From positions 124,001-188,000 of the forward strand of contig NZ_JBBDYL010000005.1 in NCBI RefSeq assembly GCF_040901545.1: a stretch of 64,000 bases of DNA. The letters are read 5' to 3'. Position 1 is the first letter of the stretch. Each line of letters opens with the position of its first letter. The notes below the pieces were generated by a model, which worked only from the letters and a program-made list of their open reading frames with translations, was not told where the DNA came from and searched no databases. The translations under genes and the position numbers were made by a program. Source of the DNA: Sulfuricaulis sp040901545. GTDB taxonomy: Bacteria > Pseudomonadota > Gammaproteobacteria > Acidiferrobacterales > Sulfurifustaceae. Of the stretch, positions 1 to 8,915 are shown piece by piece.

Positions 1-1
1 G

Positions 2-1072
2 TCGGACCTGTTCATCACGGCCGGCGTTCCGCCCTCCATCAAGGTTGATGGCAAGATCATGCCGGTGACGAAACAATCGTTGACCCCCGAGCAGTCGCGC
101 GCCTTCGCCTATGGCGTTATGAACGAGGACCAACGCCGCCAGTTCGAGGCGCACAACGAGTGCAATTTCGCCATCTCGCCGCAGGAGATCGGGCGTTTCC
201 GCGTCAACGTATTTATGCAGCAGCAGCGAGTCGGCATGGTGCTGCGAACCATCAATACGGATATCCCGCGCTTCGACGATCTGCATCTGCCGAAAGTGCT
301 GGCGGACCTGGCGCTGACCAAGCGCGGGCTGATCCTGTTTGTCGGCGGCACCGGTTCGGGCAAATCCACCTCGCTCGCGGCCATGGTCGGTTACCGCAAT
401 GAATACAGCTACGGTCATATTCTTACCATCGAGGACCCGGTGGAATTCGTGCACGACCACAAGAACTGCATTGTGAACCAACGCGAAGTGGGCGTGGACA
501 CCGCCTCTTACGAGGTGGCGCTCAAGAACGCCATGCGCCAGGCCCCGGACGTGATCCTGATCGGCGAGGTCCGCTCGCGCGAAACCATGGACTTGGCGAT
601 CCAGTTCTCCGAAACCGGTCACCTGTGTCTGTCCACCTTGCACGCCAACAACGCCAACCAGGCGCTGGATCGCATCATCAACTTCTTTCCGGAAGAAAAG
701 CGCAATCAGCTGCTGATGGACCTGGCGCTCAATCTCAAGGCCATTATTTCACAACGGCTGATCCCCATGAAAAGCGGCAAGGGGCGCGTGCCCGCAGTCG
801 AGGTGATGATCAACTCACCGCTGATCGCCGACCTGATCATGGAAGGCAAGGTTCCTGAGATCAAGGACCTCATGAGCAAGTCGACGGAAGCCGGCATGCA
901 GACTTTCGACCAGTCGCTGTTCAATCTGTACGAGGCCGATCTCATCTCCTACGACGATGCCCTGCGCAACGCCGACTCGATCAACGACGTGCGGCTGCGC
1001 ATCAAGCTCGAGGGCAAGGACTCGAAGAGCCGCGAGCTCGGTGAGTCGATGCGCAACGTGACTTTCAAGTAA
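2..1072 (+). CDS. pilU: Type IV pilus retraction ATPase PilU (5' end outside window)
   Basis: This is a PilT/PilU-family hexameric ATPase, which powers pilus retraction for twitching motility at the inner-membrane base of the type IV pilus. The frame is open from base 2 (SDLFITAGVPPS), upstream of the first ATG at 59, so the start lies off the window. Walker A GGTGSGKST is near nt 346-372, the Walker B region VILIGEVRSRET near 550-585, and the His-box STLHANN near 634-655. The stretch ETGHLCLSTLHANNANQALD and the long C-terminal tail favour PilU over PilT. The chemosensory genes that control this motor lie about 8 kb downstream. Confidence 0.93.
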   Translation, partial: SDLFITAGVPPSIKVDGKIMPVTKQSLTPEQSRAFAYGVMNEDQRRQFEAHNECNFAISPQEIGRFRVNVFMQQQRVGMVLRTINTDIPRFDDLHLPKVLADLALTKRGLILFVGGTGSGKSTSLAAMVGYRNEYSYGHILTIEDPVEFVHDHKNCIVNQREVGVDTASYEVALKNAMRQAPDVILIGEVRSRETMDLAIQFSETGHLCLSTLHANNANQALDRIINFFPEEKRNQLLMDLALNLKAIISQRLIPMKSGKGRVPAVEVMINSPLIADLIMEGKVPEIKDLMSKSTEAGMQTFDQSLFNLYEADLISYDDALRNADSINDVRLRIKLEGKDSKSRELGESMRNVTFK

Positions 1073-1273
1073 TTCCGTGGCGGTTCCGTATGGGTGCAGG
1101 CGACGGCACATCGTCGGCATTCGCCGCGGAAAGCTAACAGTCTTTGCCTGTCACGAAGGCGAATGGTGGGTGTACCGCTACGATTGAAAAAATAACGACT
1201 GCTGAAGTCCGAACGGACAACGCCGAAAAAATGTCGCCAGGAAAGTTGCCGCAGGTATTCGAGCTGACGAAAA

Positions 1274-1303
1274 GGCGAAAAGGAAAAATCGTTATTTTTC
1301 GCC
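1274..1303 (-). terminator. Weak terminator-like inverted repeat at the end of the pyr operon
   Basis: An 8-bp inverted repeat, GGCGAAAA (1274-1281) and TTTTCGCC (1296-1303), spans the stop codon of the pyrC' gene. On the minus strand the stem is followed by a short T run. It could end the minus-strand operon. The stem is short and AT-rich, so this is tentative. The rest of 1073-1291 holds nothing I recognise. Confidence 0.35.
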
Positions 1304-2581
1304 GGCTTCAAATACAATTTTTCCGCCGACCAACGTGTATATCACCCGCCCGCGGAACTCCCACCCCAGAAACGGCGTGTTATGCCCGCGGGAGATGAGT
1401 TTGTCTTCCGTCAGCATCCAGCGGGCCTCCGGGTCGAAAATACAGATATCGGCCGTGGCACCGACGCCGAGGTGTCCGGTCTCCACGCCGATAATTTCCG
1501 CCGGATTGTGCGTCAACAGCGTCAACGCCTCCGACAAGCTGAGCAATTTCTCGTCCACCAGTTTCAGCGTCAGCGGCAGTAAGGTTTCAAGCGCCGAGAT
1601 GCCGGGCTCGGATTTTGCGAACGGTGCGAGCTTGGCATCGGGTTCGTGCGGCTGGTGATCCGAGCAGATCGCGCGGATGACGCCGGTCTTCAATGCCTTG
1701 CGCAAGCCCTTGCGATCGTGCGTACCGCGTAGCGGCGGTTGCACATGGCACAGGGTATTGAAATCGCCGATATCGTGCTCGGTGAGATGCAGGTGGTGCG
1801 CCGTAACGTCGGCGCTGACGGGAAGCCCGTGCGCAATTGCCTCGGCGATCATGGCCACGGCACGGTTGCTCGAGAGATTGCAAAAATGGGCGCGACATCC
1901 GGTCTGCTCGATCAGCGCCAGGTCGCGGGCCACGCCCACGGTTTCCGCGGCTTCCGGAATGCCGGGCAGCCCCAGGCGCGTACCGATCTCGCCTTCATGC
2001 ACGCAACCGCCGTTCCGCAACCAGGGATCTTCTGCATGCAAGAATACGGTGAGATCGAGCGTGGCGGCGTATTCCAGCGCACGCCGCATGACCAGCGTAT
2101 CCGTCATCGGCGCCAAGGCATTGGTGAATCCCACGCAGCCGGCTTCATCGAGGGATTCCATGTCCGCCAGCAGCTTGCCTTCGAGGCCCTGCGTGAGTGC
2201 GCCCAGCGGATGGATGAATGCCTTCCCGAACCGCCAGGCCCGTGACTGGATCATCTGCGCCATGGCCGGCGTGTCGATCACCGGACGCGTGTCGGGCGGA
2301 CAGCAAAGCGTGGTGATGCCGGCGGCAACCGCGGCATGGACTTCGGATTCGATCGTGGCCTTATATTCCAATCCCGGTTCGCGCAACCGGGCCCGCAGAT
2401 CGACGAGACCCGGGCAGACGATCAAGCCACGTGCATTGATCGATTTCGTTTCCTTGAACCCGGTCGGCGCCTTGCCGACTCCAACCACGAAACCATTGCC
2501 GTCGATGTAGAGGTCCTTCTTGCCGTCCACGCCGTGGGCCGGGTCGATCAGGTGACCGCCTTGAATGACGACTCCCGTCAT
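1292..2581 (-). CDS. pyrC': Dihydroorotase-like PyrC' (PyrX), probably non-catalytic ATCase partner
   Basis: This 429-aa amidohydrolase-fold protein resembles the non-catalytic dihydroorotase homologue that Pseudomonas needs to assemble aspartate transcarbamoylase. The HxH metal motif of true dihydroorotases (usually DxHxHLREPG) reads DLRARLREPG here, and the later His in the HxxH strand reads AHFCNLSS, with Asn in place of the ligand. The TAHHL and SDHQPHEPDAK segments remain. Its ATG overlaps the pyrB stop as TGATG, so the two are probably translationally coupled. Loss of two or three metal ligands argues against activity, so a real dihydroorotase should exist elsewhere. Automated annotation will probably call it dihydroorotase. 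Confidence 0.88.
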   Translation of the reverse strand: MTGVVIQGGHLIDPAHGVDGKKDLYIDGNGFVVGVGKAPTGFKETKSINARGLIVCPGLVDLRARLREPGLEYKATIESEVHAAVAAGITTLCCPPDTRPVIDTPAMAQMIQSRAWRFGKAFIHPLGALTQGLEGKLLADMESLDEAGCVGFTNALAPMTDTLVMRRALEYAATLDLTVFLHAEDPWLRNGGCVHEGEIGTRLGLPGIPEAAETVGVARDLALIEQTGCRAHFCNLSSNRAVAMIAEAIAHGLPVSADVTAHHLHLTEHDIGDFNTLCHVQPPLRGTHDRKGLRKALKTGVIRAICSDHQPHEPDAKLAPFAKSEPGISALETLLPLTLKLVDEKLLSLSEALTLLTHNPAEIIGVETGHLGVGATADICIFDPEARWMLTEDKLISRGHNTPFLGWEFRGRVIYTLVGGKIVFEAGEK

Positions 2582-3609
2582 CAGCGCCTCCCGCCGGATC
2601 GTGGCTGGTTTTTCACCGCGCGCGACACCTGGGTGTCCCGGTACTTCGGAGATTCAGACGCGCCACCCATGATGATTGCCATCACCGCCATCCGTACCGC
2701 GATGCCGTAAGTCACTTGCGGGAGAATGACGGATTGCGGGCCGTCGGCCACGGCGGAATCGATTTCCAGGCCGCGGTTCATCGGGCCCGGATGCATGACG
2801 ATGGCGTCCCTGGCCGCCAGCGCGAGCTTGGCAGGCGTCAGTCCATAGAGATTGAAGAATTCATGCTCGCTCGGAATGTGAGCCCCCTGCATCCGTTCGC
2901 GCTGCAGCCGCAGCATCATGACTACGTCCACGCCGTCGAGACCTTCCTCCATGCGGGTAAAGGCACGAACCCCAAGCATCTCCACCGCCGTCGGCAGCAG
3001 CGTCTTGGGAGCGACCACGCGCAACTCCGCCACGCCCAGCGTGACCAGCGCGTGAATCTGCGAGCGCGCGACACGCGAGTGCAGGATGTCGCCCACGATG
3101 GCCACTTTGAGTTTTTCGAACGCACCCTTGTAGCGACGGATGGTGAACATGTCGAGCAGACCCTGGGTGGGGTGCGCATGGCGGCCGTCGCCGGCGTTGA
3201 TGATATGGACGTGTGGCGGTACATGGCGCGCGATCATGTGCGCCGCGCCGGATTCGGCGTGGCGCACGATAAAGAGATCGGTATGCATGGCCTCGAGATT
3301 GCGGATGGTATCGAGCAGGGTTTCGCCCTTGCTGGTGCTGGAGGCGTCGACATTCAGATTGATCACGTCCGCCGACAGGCGCTTGGCGGCGATCTCGAAG
3401 GTGGTGCGGGTGCGGGTGCTGGACTCGAAGAACAGATTGACGACGGTTTTTCCCCGCAACAGGGGGATTTTCTTGATCTCACGCTCACCCATCGAGATGA
3501 AGGACTCGGCGGTGTCGAGAATTTCAATAATGGTTTGACGGGAAAGACCTTCAATGGTGAGAAGATGGCGCAACCGGCCGGCGTCATCGAATTGAAGGCC
3601 TGGTTTCAC
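2581..3609 (-). CDS. pyrB: Aspartate carbamoyltransferase catalytic subunit
   Basis: This enzyme condenses carbamoyl phosphate with aspartate, the first committed step of pyrimidine synthesis. The 342-aa protein has the carbamoyl-phosphate loop ESSTRTRTTFE in the N-terminal domain and the aspartate-domain motifs HPGPMNRG and MLRLQRERM. The start is GTG at 3609, which overlaps the pyrR stop (GTGA). The slightly long N terminus and the neighbouring pyrC' gene fit the class A ATCase of pseudomonads, a dodecamer of PyrB and PyrC'. No pyrI regulatory chain is present. Confidence 0.95.
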   Translation of the reverse strand: MKPGLQFDDAGRLRHLLTIEGLSRQTIIEILDTAESFISMGEREIKKIPLLRGKTVVNLFFESSTRTRTTFEIAAKRLSADVINLNVDASSTSKGETLLDTIRNLEAMHTDLFIVRHAESGAAHMIARHVPPHVHIINAGDGRHAHPTQGLLDMFTIRRYKGAFEKLKVAIVGDILHSRVARSQIHALVTLGVAELRVVAPKTLLPTAVEMLGVRAFTRMEEGLDGVDVVMMLRLQRERMQGAHIPSEHEFFNLYGLTPAKLALAARDAIVMHPGPMNRGLEIDSAVADGPQSVILPQVTYGIAVRMAVMAIIMGGASESPKYRDTQVSRAVKNQPRSGGRR

Positions 3610-4103
3610 CCGTTGACCTCCTGGACGCGTAACTCGAGTTTATCCGGTCCCAGCAGTTTGATGTGCTCTTTCTTCCCGAGCTTCATGTGCTCACCCACTA
3701 CCTGGGCTTCGACGGGCAATTCGCGTCCATCACGTTCGATGAGACAGGCAAGCATCACCGAGGCCGGACGGCCGTAGTCGAAGATTTCGTTGAGCGCGGC
3801 GCGGATGGTGCGTCCGGTATGCAGCACGTCGTCCACCAGAATGATGTGGCGGTCCTCGACATTGACGGGAAGATGGGAAGTACGGACCTGGGGGTTCATG
3901 CCGATGCGGGTAAAATCATCTCGATAAAAGGAAATGTCGAGTGTGCCCAACGGTTCTTTCAGATCGAGTTGTTGGTGCAGGCGTTCGGCAATCCAGGCCC
4001 CACCCGTGTGGACACCGATCATGAGCGGACGACGCTTGAGCAGCGGCCGAAGCTGTTCGGCCATCCGCGTCATCGCCGCTTCGATGTCAATCGCCGATGT
4101 CAC
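3606..4103 (-). CDS. pyrR: Pyr operon regulator / uracil phosphoribosyltransferase PyrR
   Basis: This 165-aa type I phosphoribosyltransferase-fold protein has the PRPP loop VDDVLHTGRTIRAAL. In Gram-positive bacteria PyrR binds pyr mRNA and attenuates transcription; in proteobacteria its role is less clear. The GTG start at 4103 overlaps the ruvX stop (GTGA) and the gene overlaps pyrB, so ruvX-pyrR-pyrB-pyrC' forms one tightly packed unit. I see no obvious attenuator between the genes, since there is no intergenic space. Confidence 0.93.
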   Translation of the reverse strand: MTSAIDIEAAMTRMAEQLRPLLKRRPLMIGVHTGGAWIAERLHQQLDLKEPLGTLDISFYRDDFTRIGMNPQVRTSHLPVNVEDRHIILVDDVLHTGRTIRAALNEIFDYGRPASVMLACLIERDGRELPVEAQVVGEHMKLGKKEHIKLLGPDKLELRVQEVNG

Positions 4104-4543
4104 GGGGGGCCTCCGGGAAGTTCGTTCAGGAAGGTCTGGAGGATGGTCTGGGCCGCCACCTGATCAAGCCGTTTTTTGTGACGTCTCATGGGAACGCCCG
4201 CCTCGTTCAGGATATCGCGGGCGGCCAGCGTTGAGAGACGTTCATCCACCATATGTACCGGCAAATTGTAGCGGTCCTTGAGGTGTTCGCCAAATTGCCG
4301 GGCGGCGCGAGTCATCGGATTGCCGCTGCCATTCATATTCAGCGGCAAACCGACGATCAGGGCATCCGGGCGCCACTGCGCAATAAGCTTCGAAACACCG
4401 ACCCAGTCGGGATTTTTGGCCGAGCCACGCAGGGTGGTCAAGGGTTCTGCCTGACGCGAATGGCGGCTCCCGACGGCGACGCCGATATATTTTGCCCCGT
4501 AGTCAAACCCGAGAAAGGTCTCGGCCGTGGTGCTCTCGGGCAT
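4100..4543 (-). CDS. ruvX: Putative pre-16S rRNA nuclease / Holliday junction resolvase YqgF (RuvX)
   Basis: This RNase H-fold protein of 147 aa is of the YqgF family, implicated in 5' maturation of 16S rRNA. The N-terminal FLGFDYGAKYIGVAVGS carries the first catalytic Asp and the C-terminal DERLSTLAAR the conserved Glu/Arg region. I chose the ATG at 4543 (MPESTTAET); the frame stays open upstream, but that part is antisense to yqgE and unrelated to the family. It sits 50 bp downstream of yqgE, the usual gammaproteobacterial order. Confidence 0.92.
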   Translation of the reverse strand: MPESTTAETFLGFDYGAKYIGVAVGSRHSRQAEPLTTLRGSAKNPDWVGVSKLIAQWRPDALIVGLPLNMNGSGNPMTRAARQFGEHLKDRYNLPVHMVDERLSTLAARDILNEAGVPMRRHKKRLDQVAAQTILQTFLNELPGGPP

Positions 4544-4592
4544 GCCTAGGAGGGGCCGTGCCGGCGGGTATCCTTGGAGATAAACCCTGGTC

Positions 4593-5156
4593 TCACGCGT
4601 GTCCCGCCTCTCCGGACAGCGTGGAGAGATTGACACCCATGAGCCGGGCCGCCGCTTTCCAGCGGTGTTCCACCGGTAAGTTGAAGATAATCTCGCGGCT
4701 GGCGGGTCCGGAGAGCCAGGAGTTTTCGGAGATTTCGCGTTCGAGCTGCCCGGCACCCCACCCGGCGTAACCGAGCGCCACCATGTATTTGTCCGGGCCG
4801 CGATTGTGCGCGATGGCCTCGAGGACGTCGCGCGAGGTAGACACCCCAAGATTGTCCGTCACGGTAAGCGTAGATTCCCAGTTGCCAAGCGGCTCGTGCA
4901 GCACAAAGCCGCGATTGTTCTGTACCGGCCCACCGAGATAGACAACGGATTCGGTGTTCGAAGCCTTGGCCGGATCTATGCTGAGTTGTTCGAAGATTTC
5001 GCCTAAACGCAAATCGGTCATACGGTTGACGACGATACCCATGGCGCCCTTGTCAGAATGTTCGCAGATGAGGGTGACGCTGCGTGCAAAATTCGTATCT
5101 GCCAGGGTTGGCATGGCGATCAGGAAATGATTGGCGAGAGAGACCAAGGCTGTCAT
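4593..5156 (-). CDS. yqgE: YqgE/AlgH family protein
   Basis: This 187-aa cytosolic protein of the UPF0301 family contains the typical start LANHFLIAMPTLADTNFARS and the GIVVNR motif. The molecular role is unknown; AlgH was linked to alginate expression in Pseudomonas. Position directly before ruvX is conserved in many gammaproteobacteria and supports the call. About 135 bp separate it from tonB upstream. Confidence 0.92.
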   Translation of the reverse strand: MTALVSLANHFLIAMPTLADTNFARSVTLICEHSDKGAMGIVVNRMTDLRLGEIFEQLSIDPAKASNTESVVYLGGPVQNNRGFVLHEPLGNWESTLTVTDNLGVSTSRDVLEAIAHNRGPDKYMVALGYAGWGAGQLEREISENSWLSGPASREIIFNLPVEHRWKAAARLMGVNLSTLSGEAGHA

Positions 5157-5291
5157 GGTAAAAGAGTATCCGGCACTCGGATGCGCGATACAAGGGTGTC
5201 TGGTCCGAGCCGGTCGTAATTTCGGATTTCAGGATGAATCCGCCACCGGACAGATTTGTGATTGACTAAATCCAACCGGCAAGCCGGCGAA

Positions 5292-6182
5292 TCAGTTTTC
5301 GCTGGAAAGCCCCGATTCATTGAATTTCCAGGTACGCGTGATATGCAGCACATCGATGTCCGCGCGGACTTCGGGTGGAAACGGTGCGAAGGGCGCGGCC
5401 AGCTCGACGATTCGGATCGCCGCGTCGTCCAGCGTTTTATGTCCCGAGGAGCGTCGCAGCGATATCCCGTTGACGGTCCCGTCGGGATTCAGCGCCACGT
5501 CCAGCAACAGGTTGCCGGTCAGATGTCTACGTTTGGCTTCTTCGGGATAATTGAGATTTCCGATGGCCTCCACTTTCGCACGCCAGGCATCCATGTATGC
5601 CGCGTACTTGTATTCCTGCGTACGGGCATTCAGAAATTTGTGCCGTGGACGTTTCTGGTATTCCTGCCACGTGCGGCTGATCTCGGCATTCAGGCGCGCA
5701 CGCTCCTCCTGAATTTCCGCGCGCGCCATGAGCCCCAAATGGGGCGGCTGGAGCTGTAATTCCTTTTTCTCCGGTTTGATTTCCTGGTCCTTGATTTTAC
5801 GGCTGGCTTGCTGTGACAGCAGCGCGGTCTTTTCACGTTCCGACGTCACGCGCTTCTGGGGCATGGTCTGAAAGGTTGGAAAATCGCGATTCACCGGACT
5901 GATCTCGCGCACCGGCAGCGGGTTCTTGGCGATTTCCGCGGCATCGCTGTCGCCACCGCCATCCTGGTTGGCCTGCGCCAGAAACTCCGGGTCGAGCGGC
6001 CGTTTATCGCTCGCGGTCTGCACCAGCGTAATCTCCAGGCTGGGCAGCCCCGGAAAATCACTCAGCTTGGGCAAGGTAAACGTCACACCCAGAATCACGA
6101 CCATGTGCACCAGGAACGAACCGAAGATGCTCACGCCGAAACGGTCGCTCTGTGAAATACTCGTGATAGTATATGCCGTCAT
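5292..6182 (-). CDS. tonB: Energy transducer TonB
   Basis: This 296-aa TonB protein couples the proton motive force to outer-membrane receptors. It has a single N-terminal membrane anchor (about residues 15-37, VSIFGSFLVHMVVILGVTF) and a charged periplasmic linker rich in Lys/Glu/Arg. The C-terminal TonB domain runs from about residue 210 (YPEEAKRRHLTGNLLLDVAL) to the end. I chose the ATG at 6182 (MTAYTITS), which puts the anchor near the N terminus; the frame is open upstream, but that part runs antisense over the end of gshB. No exbB or exbD is adjacent. Confidence 0.88.
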   Translation of the reverse strand: MTAYTITSISQSDRFGVSIFGSFLVHMVVILGVTFTLPKLSDFPGLPSLEITLVQTASDKRPLDPEFLAQANQDGGGDSDAAEIAKNPLPVREISPVNRDFPTFQTMPQKRVTSEREKTALLSQQASRKIKDQEIKPEKKELQLQPPHLGLMARAEIQEERARLNAEISRTWQEYQKRPRHKFLNARTQEYKYAAYMDAWRAKVEAIGNLNYPEEAKRRHLTGNLLLDVALNPDGTVNGISLRRSSGHKTLDDAAIRIVELAAPFAPFPPEVRADIDVLHITRTWKFNESGLSSEN

Positions 6183-6226
6183 GCTCGAGAGAAAATCGTG
6201 TCGATATTCGATAGAAAAATTATAAC

Positions 6227-7198
6227 TCAATCCTGCTGGCGTGCACGCTGTCGGGAGAGGCTGGCGGCGATGGTGTCCATGAGTTTGGCGCTGATCCGGA
6301 GTTCGTAAATCCGGTCGAGTTCCCGAATGCAGGTCGGGCTCGTGACGTTGATTTCCGTCAGGTAATCGCCAATGACGTCGAGTCCGACGAACATCAATCC
6401 CTTTTCCCGCAGCACTGGGCCCACCTGTGCGCAAATCCAGCGGTCGCGCTCGGTCAATGGCGCGCCCACGCCCGTCCCGCCTGCGGCCAGGTTCCCGCGG
6501 GTTTCGCCTTCGGCGGGAATCCGGGCGAGTGCATAAGGGATGGGTTCACCGTCAATGAGCAAAATGCGCTTGTCGCCCTGGGCGATTTCGGGAATGAACC
6601 GCTGCGCCATGGCGAAGCGGGTTTCATCGGCGGTCAGGATTTCGATTGCAACATTCGTGTTGGGGTCGCCGCGGCGCAGGCGAAAAACGGATTCGCCGCC
6701 CATGCCGCCCAGGGGTTTCAGTACGATGTCGCCGTGAGCCGAGAGAAAATCGCGGACCCGCGCGGCGGAACGCGTCACCAGGGTCGGTGGCATGCATTGA
6801 GGAAACCAGGCGGTGAAAAGTTTTTCATTGGCATCGCGCAGGCTGCGCGGTTTGTTCACGACCAGCACGCCGGCCGCTTCCGCGCGTTCCAGGAGATAGG
6901 TGGTGTATACGTACTCCATGTCAAACGGCGGATCCTTGCGCATCAGGATGACATCAAGCATCTCGGCTGGACCCGTGTTTTCCGGGCCCCATTCGAACCA
7001 TCGATCGGAGTTTTCAAATAACCGGAGTTCACGGTGGCGCGCAAAGCATCGCCCGTCTTGCAGGAACAGATCGCTTTGTTCCAAGTATTGGATCTGCCAG
7101 CTGCGCGCCTGAGCTTCGAGCAGCATCGCGAAGGTGCTGTCTTTTTTTATATTGATGGCCCCGATGGGATCCATCACTACACCGAGTCGGATCGTCAT
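6227..7198 (-). CDS. gshB: Glutathione synthase
   Basis: This ATP-grasp ligase adds glycine to gamma-glutamylcysteine, the second step of glutathione synthesis. The 323-aa protein has the N-terminal pre-ATP-grasp domain (VVMDPIGAINIKKDSTFAML), the glycine-rich ATP loop LKPLGGMGGESVFRL near residue 155, and the metal-binding end GDYLTEINVTSPT. It lies 22 bp after gshA on the same strand, so both steps are co-transcribed. Confidence 0.96.
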   Translation of the reverse strand: MTIRLGVVMDPIGAINIKKDSTFAMLLEAQARSWQIQYLEQSDLFLQDGRCFARHRELRLFENSDRWFEWGPENTGPAEMLDVILMRKDPPFDMEYVYTTYLLERAEAAGVLVVNKPRSLRDANEKLFTAWFPQCMPPTLVTRSAARVRDFLSAHGDIVLKPLGGMGGESVFRLRRGDPNTNVAIEILTADETRFAMAQRFIPEIAQGDKRILLIDGEPIPYALARIPAEGETRGNLAAGGTGVGAPLTERDRWICAQVGPVLREKGLMFVGLDVIGDYLTEINVTSPTCIRELDRIYELRISAKLMDTIAASLSRQRARQQD

Positions 7199-7220
7199 GG
7201 AGCTCGCGTGCGGGAAACGA

Positions 7221-8564
7221 TCAGTAGTTGGCTTTCTTCAAATCGTTTGATTTATATGCCGCCGGCGTCCTTATTGCCTCTTCTGATTCACGCGCCGCGG
7301 CGATTTGCGCGAGACGTGCGATCACCCCGTAGGCATAGAAACGGTTGGAGTTGGTGTTCGGCGCCTGGTTTGGATCGGGATAGCTGCAGGGTTCGGCAAA
7401 GGCGAGCGGTTCGAATTGCATGCCGGGCGCATTGAGGTTCTCATCGATCCCGCGACTGGTATGCACCCGGTAGAATCCTCCGACAACAAAGTGATCGATC
7501 ATGTAGACAACCGGTTCCGCCACGGCGTTTTTCGGTCCCCAGGTTTCAAAGGTGTACACCCCTTCCTGCACCATCACGTCGCGCACCGCATGACCTTCCT
7601 TGGCGCGAGCCATCTTGGTCCGCTGCTTGCGATTGAGCGCGTATACCTCTTTGGCATCTTTGACCGACATAATGGCCATGCCATAGGTGCCGGCGTCGGC
7701 CTTGACGATGACGAAGGGCTCCTGATCGATCCCGTACTCACGGTATTTGGCCCGCATCTCAACAAGGATCTCGGCGATATTGGTGGCCAGGCATTCTTCT
7801 CCGGTGCGTTTTTCAAAATCTACCTTGCCGCATTTGCGGAAAATCGGGTCAATCAGCCATGGATCGAGATTGACCAAGGCGGCGAATTCGGTGGCGACGC
7901 GATGATAGTGGGTGAAGTGATTCGATTTCAGGCGATTCCACCAGCCAAGCGGTAACGGCGGGGCAATGGTTTGATCCAGATTTTCCAGGATGGCGGGCAA
8001 TCCGCCGGACAGGTCGTTGTTGAGCAGCGCAAAACAGGGCTCAAAATCCGCCACGGTAATCCGGTGGTCCCGGCGCACGAGCGGCTCAAGCAGGAGTTCC
8101 CGCCCGGAGGGCAATACGATGGTTTTTGGCGCGGTGATGTCGGGAAGTAACGAACCGAGCCGTACCCTGAGTCCGGCCATGGTCAGGATTTCCACGAGCG
8201 TGGCCAGGCTTTCAAAGTAATGGACATTGCGTGTGTGGCTTTCCGGAATGACCAGCACTCCCCCGGCACTGGGGCAAACCCGTTCGAGCGCTGCTTGCAC
8301 CGCCTGCACCGCCAAGGGACGAAACGCGGGATTGAGATTGTTGAACCCGGCCGGGAACAGGTTGGTATCCACCGGCGCGAGTTTGAAACCGGCGTTGCGC
8401 AAATCCACCGAGCAATAAAACGGGGCCGGTGTCTCCCGCCATTGAGTACGGAACCAGCGCTCGATGCCGGCCTGGTTGCGCAGCAGGATCGCCTCGATTT
8501 CTTGCAACGGCCCGGTCAGGGCCGTGGTCAGATGCGGGACGATTGGCTGAGATGCATTACCCAT
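7221..8564 (-). CDS. gshA: Glutamate-cysteine ligase, Acidithiobacillus-type family
   Basis: This enzyme forms gamma-glutamylcysteine. The 447-aa protein belongs to the family first described from Acidithiobacillus (Thiobacillus) ferrooxidans, not to the E. coli GshA family. Recognisable stretches include VDTNLFPAGFNNLNPAFRPL and IVKADAGTYGMAIMSVKDA. This family variant is found in many sulfur and iron oxidisers and some beta/gammaproteobacteria, which hints at the host lineage. It is divergent from the pil-chp operon. Confidence 0.93.
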   Translation of the reverse strand: MGNASQPIVPHLTTALTGPLQEIEAILLRNQAGIERWFRTQWRETPAPFYCSVDLRNAGFKLAPVDTNLFPAGFNNLNPAFRPLAVQAVQAALERVCPSAGGVLVIPESHTRNVHYFESLATLVEILTMAGLRVRLGSLLPDITAPKTIVLPSGRELLLEPLVRRDHRITVADFEPCFALLNNDLSGGLPAILENLDQTIAPPLPLGWWNRLKSNHFTHYHRVATEFAALVNLDPWLIDPIFRKCGKVDFEKRTGEECLATNIAEILVEMRAKYREYGIDQEPFVIVKADAGTYGMAIMSVKDAKEVYALNRKQRTKMARAKEGHAVRDVMVQEGVYTFETWGPKNAVAEPVVYMIDHFVVGGFYRVHTSRGIDENLNAPGMQFEPLAFAEPCSYPDPNQAPNTNSNRFYAYGVIARLAQIAAARESEEAIRTPAAYKSNDLKKANY

Positions 8565-8643
8565 GATTCGCTGGATTTTGTGGGCCGGTTCTCAGACTCC
8601 ATGGTAATCGATTGGTTCTGATAAAGGTAAGTCCCAGGCGGTT

Positions 8644-8659
8644 TGGCACGATAGATGCA
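8644..8659 (+). promoter_or_regulatory. Sigma-54 (RpoN) -24/-12 promoter candidate for the pil-chp operon
   Basis: The sequence TGGCACGATAGATGCA matches the RpoN consensus TGGCACG-N4-TTGCW at all positions but one, with correct GG-to-GC spacing. It points toward pilG and would start transcription near 8671, leaving a leader of roughly 240 nt. The rest of the 351-bp gap between gshA and pilG shows no ORF I can support. An enhancer site was not identified. Confidence 0.5.
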
Positions 8660-8915
8660 GATATTCCGCCGGTTATTTCCCGGGAAAGACCGGGATGAAC
8701 GGCCCGTGGCCGGGCTCCAAACGCCAAGGTTGGCATAGACTATATTGTTAAGGGAGTGGCCGGAGCGATCATGTGCGTGGATTTTGGGCGGGATTTGTGC
8801 TACCAAATCATTATTATAGCCATAAATCCGCACAAATTACATCACAAACCGACTGGCCTGACTCGGCGTGTCCGTCAAAATGTCCGATAGCAAGAATTTA
8901 GGCGAGGAAAGCGTC

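Noticed and set aside
2716..3777. Long plus-strand open frame opposite pyrB and pyrR
   Set aside because: It is the antisense shadow of clear genes in GC-rich DNA and shows no family features.
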